From positions 1-7,253 of the forward strand of contig JAHFFC010000041.1 in the NCBI GenBank assembly GCA_023248175.1: a DNA stretch of 7,253 nt, read 5' to 3'. The translations under genes and the position numbers were made by a program. Within the stretch, counting starts at the first letter, position 1. Every line of letters begins with the position of its first letter. This DNA comes from Candidatus Omnitrophota bacterium (GTDB taxonomy: Bacteria; Omnitrophota; Gorgyraeia; JACOVV01). Below, piece after piece: positions 1 to 6,296 of the stretch. Below the pieces are notes generated by a model that had not been told where the DNA came from, did no database searches, and saw only the letters and a list, made by a program, of their open reading frames with translations.

Positions 1-1422
1 TACGTTGCCGGGATTGGGAAAGTTACCTCGGTGGACTTACAGAGGGTTCTCCAAAACTATTTCAGAGAGGACCGGATGACTCTTGTCGGCTTAATTCCTT
101 CATACAGTCAAAAACCGGTAAGCCAAGAGGCCCAAAAGGGAAAGCAATCACTTCCACTATATACCGAAGGGATGAAGAAATGCCAGCTGGCGAACGGTAT
201 TACCGTGCTTTTAAAACAGGATAAAAGAATTCCGTTGGTTTCTGTCATTGCCGCCTTCAAAGGAGGTTTGGTATCGGAAAAACCGGAACAAGCGGGAATT
301 TCCAATTTCGCCGCTCAACTTCTCGTTAAAGGGACGACAAAGAGAAACACTGAAGAAATCGCGCAATGGGTTGAAGAACGTGGCGGCACCTTAAGTCCTT
401 TCAGTGGTAATAATGGTTTTGGATTCACCCTGCAGTTGATGAAGGAGGACATCTCTGAAGGATTAATGCTGGCCTCGGAAATGATCGAACAACCTTCGTT
501 TCCGGAAAAGGAAATCGAGAGGATTCGTTCTCTGATTCAAGCAGGAATCAAGAGTCAAGAAGAGGATGCGTTTCAGCAGGCTGGCAAACTACTGAAACAG
601 GCATTGTTCCAATCGCATCCTTTTCGTTTTACGACGTTCGGAATTCCTAAAACTGTCGAAAAAATATCTCGAAATGACTTATTAGATTACTATCAAAGTT
701 TTTGCCTTCCGCAAAATTTAACGTTTTGTTTGGTAGGAGATATTGATGAAAAACAAATCGCTCATACAATTCGTTCCCACTTTGAGCCTTGGAAGGGGAG
801 AAAGGAGAAATTAGTCTTTCCGCAGTTTTCAGAGCCTGCCATCGAGAAAGCAAAAAAGGTGAGCCATCCTAGTGAAAAAGATCAGGCGATGGTTTTAATG
901 GGATTCCATACGGTGAGCTTTTTTTCAGAAGAACGGTATCGGTTTGATCTTCTGACAAGTATTCTCTCTGGCGGGAGCGGAACTCTCTACGATGCGATCC
1001 GTCAAAAAGAGGGACTGGCATACAGCGTGGGGGCTTATGGAATTTTTGGGCTGGATGCCGGTTATTATGTTTTTTATGCTGCCACGGCCCCAGGGGAAAC
1101 GGACCGGGTTCAAACCTTGCTGCTCCAGGAGATCACCGCTCTTAGAGAACATCCAATGGATGAAGCAACCCTGCAACGAGCTAAACAGGAGCTGATCGGA
1201 AACAACCGGATTGAACTGCAGAGTATCTCTTCCCTTGCTTTCAAAACGGCCCTCGATGAGTGTTACGGATTGGGCTATCAAACCATTGATCAGTATGAGC
1301 AGAAGATTCTGCAGATCAGTCCTGAGGATCTTCAAAAAACGGCTCAGACCTATTTTGACCTGCAGAAATCAGTGACGGTCGTTGTCTCCAAAGGGAAGGA
1401 ACCTTACCCTGACAGAAGATAA
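1..1422 (+). CDS. M16 (pitrilysin/insulinase-like) peptidase, two-domain form, 5' end missing
   Basis: The frame is open from base 1 and ends at TAA 1420-1422 (473 codons visible). The first ~35 residues read as the end of one M16 domain (VTSVDLQRVLQNYF, then a VGLIP strand). After a short linker a second M16 domain begins at about nt 175 (CQLANGITVLL). This second copy lacks the zinc motif: where HxxEH is expected (nt 304-318) it has NFAAQ, so H, E and H are all replaced. It keeps the later Arg/Tyr pair (nt 1000-1002 and 1021-1023, in RQKEGLAYSV) that lines the substrate chamber in this family. Fused M16 proteins usually have one active and one inactive half, so the catalytic half probably lies upstream of the window; that is inferred. 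GTG 31 is not the true start because conserved M16 sequence precedes it. Family role: zinc-dependent degradation of peptides, often periplasmic. Its stop overlaps the next ATG by one base (TAATG). Confidence 0.9.
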   Translation, partial: YVAGIGKVTSVDLQRVLQNYFREDRMTLVGLIPSYSQKPVSQEAQKGKQSLPLYTEGMKKCQLANGITVLLKQDKRIPLVSVIAAFKGGLVSEKPEQAGISNFAAQLLVKGTTKRNTEEIAQWVEERGGTLSPFSGNNGFGFTLQLMKEDISEGLMLASEMIEQPSFPEKEIERIRSLIQAGIKSQEEDAFQQAGKLLKQALFQSHPFRFTTFGIPKTVEKISRNDLLDYYQSFCLPQNLTFCLVGDIDEKQIAHTIRSHFEPWKGRKEKLVFPQFSEPAIEKAKKVSHPSEKDQAMVLMGFHTVSFFSEERYRFDLLTSILSGGSGTLYDAIRQKEGLAYSVGAYGIFGLDAGYYVFYAATAPGETDRVQTLLLQEITALREHPMDEATLQRAKQELIGNNRIELQSISSLAFKTALDECYGLGYQTIDQYEQKILQISPEDLQKTAQTYFDLQKSVTVVVSKGKEPYPDRR

Positions 1423-2222
1423 TGAAATTTTTCAGTCGTGACAAGAATAAAGTGGCGTTGGTGCTGGGAGGAGGATCTGCCAGAGGGCTTGCTCATTTAG
1501 GAATCCTAAAAATCTTAGAGAGGGAAAAAATTCCGTGTGACATGGTGGTAGGAACCAGCATTGGAGCATTAATAGGAGCCATTTACGGATTAGGAATCCC
1601 AATTGAGCGGACTGAGAAGAGAGCGTTAAAGACTCACTGGAAGGACCTTGTTAAGTTAAGTATCTCAAAATTTGGGTTAAGTGACGGCAGCGGCCTTGAG
1701 AAAATTATCAATGAAGAAATTGAGCATAAGAATTTTGAAGATCTCAAAATACCGCTTGCCATCGTCACAACTGATATAGAAAAAGGGGAGGAGGTTGTTT
1801 TTACTTCCGGACCTCTCAGTAAAATCATTTTAGCGAGTTGTTCTCTGCCCGGTATTTTCGCACCGGTTCGCATTGGAGATAAACAATTACTGGACGGCGG
1901 GATCAAACACACCGTTCCGGTAGCGGTAGCCAAGAAACTGGGTGCCACTTTTACGATTGCCTGTGATGTCGGTTTTTGTGTCCGTAATGGCGAGATCCAT
2001 AACATTTTTCAGATTCTGGTCCAGGCGTTTCAAATTAAAGGCCAGGAACTGAATTATTACCAAAGCATGAACGCCGACGTGGTCATCCGTCCTGAACTCG
2101 GCGATATTGACCAGGCATCCTTCTCGAGAGCCGCTGAGGCAATTGATGCGGGCACTCGCGCAGCAGAAACAGCTTTGCCTGAGTTAAAAAGAAAATTAAT
2201 GCTTCACTCGATTCTCAAATGA
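1422..2222 (+). CDS. Patatin-like phospholipase family protein (RssA/NTE-like)
   Basis: 266 residues, a normal length for small bacterial patatins. Visible active-site elements are the glycine-rich oxyanion loop GGGSARG (residues 16-22), the nucleophile elbow GTSIG (44-48, Ser46 encoded at 1557-1559), and the catalytic Asp in LLDGG (Asp158 at 1893-1895), giving the Ser/Asp dyad of this fold. A conserved CSLPGIFAPV segment (140-149) precedes the Asp. No signal peptide or membrane segment is seen, so it is probably cytosolic or membrane-associated. Family members hydrolyse acyl esters of phospholipids or lysophospholipids; the actual substrate cannot be told from sequence. The start ATG 1422 shares its A with the upstream TAA and there is no strong Shine-Dalgarno, consistent with translational coupling. 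The stop overlaps the flippase-like gene by ATGA, and that neighbour supports a membrane-lipid role (inference). Confidence 0.93.
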   Translation: MKFFSRDKNKVALVLGGGSARGLAHLGILKILEREKIPCDMVVGTSIGALIGAIYGLGIPIERTEKRALKTHWKDLVKLSISKFGLSDGSGLEKIINEEIEHKNFEDLKIPLAIVTTDIEKGEEVVFTSGPLSKIILASCSLPGIFAPVRIGDKQLLDGGIKHTVPVAVAKKLGATFTIACDVGFCVRNGEIHNIFQILVQAFQIKGQELNYYQSMNADVVIRPELGDIDQASFSRAAEAIDAGTRAAETALPELKRKLMLHSILK

Positions 2223-3220
2223 AAAAAATAGTTTCCTTTGTTATTCGAATTGGGATTAGCGCAGGAGTGATCTTTTTTTTGTTCCACACACTTCGCCAGG
2301 AGTGGAAAACGGCATTTTCCGCCATCATCAACATCCCTCGAGCGGCATTAATTCATGCCGCCGCCCTTTATTTTTTGACGCTTATTTTTATGAGTCTCCG
2401 TCTCTACTATCTTTTTCAGGGGCAAAAGATTTATCTGCGCAAACGAGAATGTCTTCGGCTGACTTTAATTGGTGGATTTTTTAATAATTTTCTCCCAACC
2501 GGAGCCGGCGGCGATGTGATGAAGGTATACCTTGCCGTGAAAAAAACTCAACAAAAAGCAGGATCGATTATTTCGGTTCTGATGGACAGGGCCATTGGCT
2601 TGGTAATGTTGATTTTCCTGGCATCACTCTCCGGTATTGTCATTGCAGGAGGTCCTATTCATGTTCCAGACCCCGTATTAAAACTGAGCCATTTTCTTTT
2701 GTTTGTGAGCGTAGGCAGCATTGCATTATTCTCAATTCCCTCTCTGTATTCTGGGTTTTCAAAACTCGTGATGGCTATTCCAATTCAGAGGTTTAAACCC
2801 TACATTGTTAAAATATTGAATGCGATTAATCAGTATGGACAACACAAGCAGATCCTTTTTAAGGCACTGCTTATCTCTTTTTTAACCCAGCTGGTTTTTG
2901 CCTACGTCATTCATATTCTTTCGAGAGGACTGGGGATTGTGCTTCCTGTTTTTCACTTGATTCTTGTGCTCCCTCTAATACACATTGTTAGCATGATTCC
3001 TTCCATCAATGGGTTAGGAGTCAGAGAAGGGGCATTGGTGTATCTTTTAGGACAAACGATGGGAACTGAAAAAGCGCTGGCACTGGCTCTTCTCTCCACG
3101 GCGATTCTGATTTTTTGGAGTCTCTTTGTGGGGGGGATTCTTTACATTCTCTTTCTTCTAAATGGAGGTCAAAATGATTTCAAAGGAATTGCTCGAAATT
3201 TTAGCGTGTCCAATTTGTAA
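2219..3220 (+). CDS. Flippase-like / lysylphosphatidylglycerol synthase TM-region family membrane protein (UPF0104)
   Basis: 333 residues, strongly hydrophobic, with about seven or eight predicted membrane segments, for example near residues 5-24, 43-64, 118-144, 157-174, 215-235, 241-260 and 288-314. Family hallmarks are visible: FFNNFLPTGAGGDVMKVY (87-104), the RAIGL helix (124-128) and the late IPSINGLGVREGALVYLL segment (260-277). This is the integral membrane domain also found in MprF and in AglD/YbhN-type proteins. No soluble aminoacyl-transferase domain follows, so it is not a full MprF. Members are proposed to move or present lipids or lipid-linked sugars, but the substrate here is unknown. 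The start overlaps the patatin stop as ATGA and lacks a clear ribosome binding site. The last 47 nt also encode the N-terminus of the Trm112-like protein in another frame. A G7 run at 3130-3136 lies near the 3' end. Confidence 0.88.
   Translation: MKKIVSFVIRIGISAGVIFFLFHTLRQEWKTAFSAIINIPRAALIHAAALYFLTLIFMSLRLYYLFQGQKIYLRKRECLRLTLIGGFFNNFLPTGAGGDVMKVYLAVKKTQQKAGSIISVLMDRAIGLVMLIFLASLSGIVIAGGPIHVPDPVLKLSHFLLFVSVGSIALFSIPSLYSGFSKLVMAIPIQRFKPYIVKILNAINQYGQHKQILFKALLISFLTQLVFAYVIHILSRGLGIVLPVFHLILVLPLIHIVSMIPSINGLGVREGALVYLLGQTMGTEKALALALLSTAILIFWSLFVGGILYILFLLNGGQNDFKGIARNFSVSNL
3164..3168 (+). promoter_or_regulatory. Ribosome binding site of the Trm112-like gene
   Basis: GGAGG ends 5 nt before ATG 3174. 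It lies inside the coding region of the flippase-like gene and overlaps the alternative ATG at 3162-3164, so it decides the start in favour of 3174. Confidence 0.75.
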
Positions 3221-3347
3221 AGAATCTGTGGCATTGGATTTGGATGGAGAGCGCCTGATTTGTCACCATTGTGGAAAGGCGTATCCTATTCGCAATGAAA
3301 TACCGGTAATGCTGGTGGAAGAAGCGGAGGATATTAAGCTTTCATGA
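3174..3347 (+). CDS. Trm112-family zinc-binding protein (YcaR/UPF0434-like)
   Basis: A small protein of 57 residues. It opens with [16 protein letters not shown] and carries two cysteine pairs, C12-x2-C15 (CPIC) and C30-x2-C33 (CHHC), followed by the typical [17 protein letters not shown] tail. This is the standard pattern of bacterial Trm112/YcaR proteins. Eukaryotic and archaeal Trm112 are activating partners of methyltransferases acting on tRNA, rRNA and release factors; the bacterial role is poorly defined. I chose ATG 3174 over the in-frame ATG 3162 because GGAGG at 3164-3168 lies 5 nt before it and the resulting N-terminus matches the family; the earlier ATG would sit on top of that ribosome binding site. 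It overlaps the flippase-like gene by 47 nt and the aroQ start by ATGA. Confidence 0.9.
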   Translation: MISKELLEILACPICKESVALDLDGERLICHHCGKAYPIRNEIPVMLVEEAEDIKLS

Positions 3348-3790
3348 AAATTCTTGTTGTACATGGCCCGAATCTGAATTTGCTCGGGAAGAGAGAACCC
3401 GATGTTTATGGGCGGGTGACGATTGAACAGATCAATAGTGAGCTGGAGAAAATAGCCAGAGAGAAAAAGGTCTCTGTTGAATTCTTTCAATCAAACCACG
3501 AAGGGGAGATTGTGGACAAGATCGGGCAGATGAAAAGAAAATATCAGGCGCTGGTCATCAATCCAGCCGCCTACACGCATACCAGCGTTGCTATACGTGA
3601 CGCTATTTCAGCGGTGGGGATTCCTGCCGTTGAGGTCCATTTGTCAAATATTTATGCCAGGGAAGATTTCCGTCACCACTCTTTGATTGCTCCTGTGGCA
3701 AAAGGGCAGATCTCTGGTTTTGGCATTCAGAGTTACAAATTGGGGTTACTAGCAGCGATTGAAGCCGCAAGAGAAAGGGAAACGGGATGA
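3344..3790 (+). CDS. aroQ: 3-dehydroquinate dehydratase, type II
   Basis: 148 residues, the usual length of type II enzymes, which form dodecamers in the cytosol. It converts 3-dehydroquinate to 3-dehydroshikimate, step three of the shikimate pathway to aromatic amino acids. The N-terminus [19 protein letters not shown] is diagnostic. Catalytic and binding residues are in place: Arg17 and Tyr22 of the lid loop (KREPDVYG), Asn73 in [10 protein letters not shown], the general acid His99 in EVHLSN, and the RHHSLIAP loop (110-117). Alignment with the M. tuberculosis enzyme (Arg19, Tyr24, Asn75, His101) is by recollection. Ala75 replaces the commoner Gly of INPGAYTHTS, a frequent variation. It overlaps both neighbours by ATGA; a GGAGG at 3326-3330 is 13 nt from the ATG, rather far, so coupling to the upstream gene probably helps. 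The aroQ-efp-accB-accC order is found in many bacteria. Confidence 0.97.
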   Translation: MKILVVHGPNLNLLGKREPDVYGRVTIEQINSELEKIAREKKVSVEFFQSNHEGEIVDKIGQMKRKYQALVINPAAYTHTSVAIRDAISAVGIPAVEVHLSNIYAREDFRHHSLIAPVAKGQISGFGIQSYKLGLLAAIEAARERETG

Positions 3791-4347
3791 TCGGAATCAA
3801 TGACCTAAAATCAGGCATGGTGATTCGGCTGGAGGGAAAGCTTTTTTCGGTGCTCGACTGTGATCATGTCAAGCCCGGAAAAGGGGCCGCGTTTGTCCGC
3901 TCACGACTGAAGAACTTGGATAACGGCGCCGTGATTGACAGGACTTTTCGCGCGAGCGATAAACTGGAGGAGGTTTTCATTGACGAAAAAACCCTTCAAT
4001 TCATGTATGCTTCCGATGATACGCTTCATTTGATGGATACTGAAAGCTATGAACAGCAAACGATTCCTAAACAGGCGGTGGGGGAAACGGTTCGCTTTCT
4101 GAAAGAGAACATGGAAGTAACGGCCATGTATCATGAGCACCGTCTGATTACGGTGACGATGCCGATTACCGTTGATCTTGTTGTCATTCAATCCGATCCA
4201 GGCCTCAAGGGGGATACCTCAAAGTCAGGAACCAAACCGGCAACATTGGAAACGGGAGCGGTGGTTGGAGTCCCTCTCTTTGTCCAGCCCGGCGACAAAA
4301 TCAAAATTGATACACGAACAGGCAATTACATTGAGAGGGTTTCATGA
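3787..4347 (+). CDS. efp: Translation elongation factor P
   Basis: 186 residues, full length. EF-P binds between the ribosomal P and E sites and relieves stalling at polyproline stretches. The three beta domains are recognisable: an N-terminal KOW-like domain (about 1-62), a central OB domain (about 65-126) and a C-terminal OB domain (about 128-186) with the EF-P signature [20 protein letters not shown]. The loop tip is [10 protein letters not shown] with Lys32 at the position that is modified in many species (beta-lysylation via EpmA/EpmB in enterics, 5-aminopentanol in Bacillus). It is Lys, so the Arg-rhamnosylating EarP route does not apply. No modification enzyme gene is in view. Start and stop overlap aroQ and accB by ATGA; a purine-rich AAGGGAAACGGG stretch precedes the start. 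Confidence 0.97.
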   Translation: MIGINDLKSGMVIRLEGKLFSVLDCDHVKPGKGAAFVRSRLKNLDNGAVIDRTFRASDKLEEVFIDEKTLQFMYASDDTLHLMDTESYEQQTIPKQAVGETVRFLKENMEVTAMYHEHRLITVTMPITVDLVVIQSDPGLKGDTSKSGTKPATLETGAVVGVPLFVQPGDKIKIDTRTGNYIERVS

Positions 4348-4802
4348 GTCTTAAAGAGATCAAAGACTTAATCCAAGTCATGAATGAACATGAACTGGTG
4401 GAGCTTGAAATAGAGCGTGAGGGGTTTAAGGTACGGTTGGTCAAGAAAGGGCATGGGAAAATTGTCCAGCAGATGGCGGAAACTTCTCAGAGCATTCTCT
4501 CCTCTGAGACGATTGCTGGTAATGTTCAGAAGGGAACTGAAACCCCCCTGCCGGCCAATGCGATCACTATCAAGGCGCCGATGGTGGGGACGTTTTACAT
4601 CACTCCTTCTCCTGATGCCTCTCCCCTTGTGGAGGAGGGAAGCGCTATTGAAGAAGGGCAAGTGATCTGTATTATTGAAGCGATGAAACTGATGAACGAG
4701 ATTAAATCGGAGGTTAAAGGGAAGGTTTTGAAAATATTCGTCCAAGGCGGACAACCGATTGAATTCGGCCAGCCGCTCTTTCTGATAGAGAAAGAGACTT
4801 AA
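4344..4802 (+). CDS. accB: Biotin carboxyl carrier protein of acetyl-CoA carboxylase (BCCP)
   Basis: 152 residues, typical for BCCP. It carries biotin, which AccC carboxylates and the AccAD transferase then uses to turn acetyl-CoA into malonyl-CoA for fatty-acid synthesis. The N-terminal helix region ([20 protein letters not shown]) and a strand (FKVRLVKK) match the AccB-specific part. A linker (about 43-73) follows; it is less Ala/Pro-rich than in E. coli. The biotinyl domain spans about 74-150. Biotin is expected on Lys115 in EAMKLMNEI (codon 4686-4688). The thumb segment ITPSPDASPLVEEG (86-99) separates acetyl-CoA carboxylase BCCP from generic biotinyl or lipoyl domains. The start overlaps efp by ATGA, with GAGAGGG 4 nt upstream as ribosome binding site. 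Unusually, a 100-bp repeat-bearing gap follows before accC. Confidence 0.97.
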   Translation: MSLKEIKDLIQVMNEHELVELEIEREGFKVRLVKKGHGKIVQQMAETSQSILSSETIAGNVQKGTETPLPANAITIKAPMVGTFYITPSPDASPLVEEGSAIEEGQVICIIEAMKLMNEIKSEVKGKVLKIFVQGGQPIEFGQPLFLIEKET

Positions 4803-4880
4803 ATCACAAAGGCACAGAGATTGAGAAATCACAAATCACAAATTCCAAGATTCTCTGTGTCCCCGTGTCTCTGTGGTTAG
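4801..4880. repeat. Low-complexity intergenic repeat between accB and accC
   Basis: The 100 bp between the accB stop and the chosen accC start (4803-4902) hold no gene. AAATCACAAA occurs three times (4801-4810, 4826-4835, 4833-4842), the last two overlapping as a tandem; the first begins within the accB stop codon. CACAGAGA at 4813-4820 is opposed by two copies of its reverse complement TCTCTGTG (4852-4859 and 4868-4875). The pair GGCACAGAGA (4811-4820) and TCTCTGTGTC (4852-4861) could form a 10-bp stem with one G-U pair around a 31-nt loop. The style resembles 'CACAGAGACACAGAG' intergenic repeats that I recall from many environmental bacterial genomes; I cannot verify that here. No T tract follows the stem, so it is not a standard terminator. 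An 8-bp palindrome, TTGATCAA (4894-4901), lies just before the accC ATG. Confidence 0.7.
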
Positions 4881-4902
4881 TATCAACTGTCATTTGATCA
4901 AT

Positions 4903-6264
4903 ATGTTCTCAAAAATTCTTATTGCCAACCGCGGTGAGATCGCAGTCAGAATTATTCGCGCGTGCAAGGAATTAGGGATCAGAACCGTGGCTGTCTATTC
5001 GGAAGCTGATGCCAATGCCCTTCATGTTCGTTTTGCGGACGAATCCGTCTGCATAGGACCCCCTCCGAGTTCCGAGAGCTATTTGAACATTCCCGGCATC
5101 ATCAGTGCCGCGGAGATTAGCGATGTTGAAGCGATCCATGCCGGCTATGGTTTCTTGGCGGAAAACCCCCATTTTGCGGAGATCTGCCAATCCTGTCAGA
5201 TCAAATTCATTGGCCCAAGTCCTGAATCTATCCGATTAATGGGGGACAAGATGGCGGCAAAAACATTGATGAAAAAAGTGGGAATTCCGGTCATTCCAGG
5301 GAGTGACGCAATCGTGAAAACAAAAGAGGAAGCCCTTAAGATCGCCAAAAAGATAAAGTATCCGATCGTCTTAAAAGCGGTTGCGGGGGGGGGTGGTAAG
5401 GGGATGCGTGTCGCCCACAATGATGTTCGCCTTGTCAGCGCTTTTTACACAGTACAGTCAGAGGCGGAAAATGCATTCGACAATCCAGACATTTACATCG
5501 AGAAATATTTTGAACGCTCCCGTCACATTGAATTCCAAATCATTGGCGATGAGACTGGACGAATTGTTCATCTGGGAGAACGGGATTGCAGTATTCAAAG
5601 GAGACACCAGAAGCTCCTAGAAGAAACCCCGGCTGCAGGGTTAGATCCCAAGCTCAAACGAAAGATGGGCGAAGTGGCTGTGAAAGCCGCAAAAGCGGCC
5701 AACTACGTCAATGTTGGAACTCTTGAATTTTTAGTGGATGAGGAAAACCAATTTTATTTCATGGAAATGAATACTCGGATTCAAGTGGAACATCCTGTTA
5801 CGGAAATGGTAACGGGCATTGATTTAGTTAAGGAACAAATCCGTGTCGCTGCAGGAGAGAAACTCTCCTTTAAACAAGATGACATTAAACCTGCGGGGCA
5901 TGCGATCGAGTGCCGCATCAATGCTGAGGATCCGGATAATAACTTTATGCCCTGTCCGGGTAAAATAGTCAATTTTTACCAACCAGGTGGTTTTGGAGTT
6001 CGGATAGATACGGATATTTATCCGGGATACACGATCCCTTCATTCTACGATTCGATGATTGCTAAGTTGATTGTTCATGGGAAGAACCGCCACGAGGCAA
6101 TACAAAAGATGCAAAGAGCTCTAGACGAATTTATTCTGGAACCGATCAAGACGACGATTCCCCTTCATAAAAAGATCCTTCAGAACCCGACGTTCCTGAA
6201 GGGGAAAGTTTATACGAATTTTGTTGAAGAACTGCTAGGAACCTCTGAAAAGGTCACAGTTTAA
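4903..6264 (+). CDS. accC: Biotin carboxylase subunit of acetyl-CoA carboxylase
   Basis: 453 residues, close to the usual ~447-450. It uses ATP and bicarbonate to carboxylate the biotin on AccB. The N-terminal biotin carboxylase domain ([16 protein letters not shown], about 1-114), the ATP-grasp domain (about 115-310) and the C-terminal biotin carboxylase domain (about 330-445) are all present. Key residues are seen: Lys116 (LMGDK), Lys158, the glycine loop GGGGKG (162-167), RHQK with Lys237, Glu275, Glu288, Asn290 and Arg292 in [16 protein letters not shown], and Arg338 in ECRINAED. No biotinyl domain follows, so this is the AccC subunit and not pyruvate or propionyl-CoA carboxylase. ATG 4903 aligns with the family start; GTG 4873 would add ten unconserved residues arising from the repeat. 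No Shine-Dalgarno is visible before 4903. The glycine loop is encoded across a run of nine G (5385-5393). Confidence 0.97.
   Translation: MFSKILIANRGEIAVRIIRACKELGIRTVAVYSEADANALHVRFADESVCIGPPPSSESYLNIPGIISAAEISDVEAIHAGYGFLAENPHFAEICQSCQIKFIGPSPESIRLMGDKMAAKTLMKKVGIPVIPGSDAIVKTKEEALKIAKKIKYPIVLKAVAGGGGKGMRVAHNDVRLVSAFYTVQSEAENAFDNPDIYIEKYFERSRHIEFQIIGDETGRIVHLGERDCSIQRRHQKLLEETPAAGLDPKLKRKMGEVAVKAAKAANYVNVGTLEFLVDEENQFYFMEMNTRIQVEHPVTEMVTGIDLVKEQIRVAAGEKLSFKQDDIKPAGHAIECRINAEDPDNNFMPCPGKIVNFYQPGGFGVRIDTDIYPGYTIPSFYDSMIAKLIVHGKNRHEAIQKMQRALDEFILEPIKTTIPLHKKILQNPTFLKGKVYTNFVEELLGTSEKVTV
6177..6202 (+). other. Potential RNA hairpin inside the 3' end of accC
   Basis: CCTTCAGAAC (6177-6186) can pair with GTTC (6192-6195) and TGAAGG (6197-6202), giving ten base pairs with one bulged C at 6196 and a five-base loop. 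It lies about 60 nt before the accC stop and has no following T tract. It may be chance, or an mRNA stability or attenuation element; function is not established. Confidence 0.35.
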
Positions 6265-6288
6265 AAAAAGGCGATAATCAGGTATAAT
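6260..6288 (+). promoter_or_regulatory. Putative sigma70-type promoter for the amaP-like gene
   Basis: A perfect TATAAT (-10) at 6283-6288 lies exactly 17 bp downstream of TTTAAA at 6260-6265, a 4/6 match to TTGACA (-35). The -35 overlaps the accC stop codon. Initiation about 7 nt after the -10 would fall near 6295, at most a few bases from the ATG at 6297, predicting a leaderless or nearly leaderless mRNA. There is no Shine-Dalgarno before that ATG, which fits. Not experimentally supported. Confidence 0.5.
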
Positions 6289-6296
6289 TGGCACTT

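Noticed and set aside
31..33. GTG as the start of the M16 gene
   Set aside because: The frame continues to base 1 and the upstream residues still read as M16 domain, so the gene begins before the window.
925..1335. 136-codon open frame on the minus strand inside the M16 gene
   Set aside because: The plus-strand frame has clear M16 homology through this region; the reverse frame shows no recognisable domain and is a shadow.
3130..3136. G7 run as a phase-variation switch in the flippase-like gene
   Set aside because: Only seven G, near the 3' end, and no sign of contingency-locus context; mentioned only as a possible sequencing-error site.
4368..4832. 154-codon minus-strand open frame opposite accB
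   Set aside because: It lies opposite the conserved biotinyl domain of accB and shows no recognisable domain; chance open frame.
4878..4883. TAGTAT as a -10 box for accC
   Set aside because: Only a 4/6 match and no matching -35 at a good distance, since the expected region is the repeat itself; too weak to call.
4873..4902. GTG 4873 as accC start
   Set aside because: It adds ten residues encoded partly by the intergenic repeat that do not match AccC; ATG 4903 gives the conserved N-terminus.
5853..5869. Perfect 7-bp inverted repeat AGGAGAG-AAA-CTCTCCT followed by TTTAAA, resembling a terminator
   Set aside because: It sits in the middle of the conserved accC coding region ([10 protein letters not shown]), has a very short loop and no real T tract; more likely codon-driven coincidence.
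6288..6290. TTG 6288 as the amaP-like start
   Set aside because: It overlaps the TATAAT box and adds only three residues; ATG 6297 gives a normal MKRF start to the first membrane helix.
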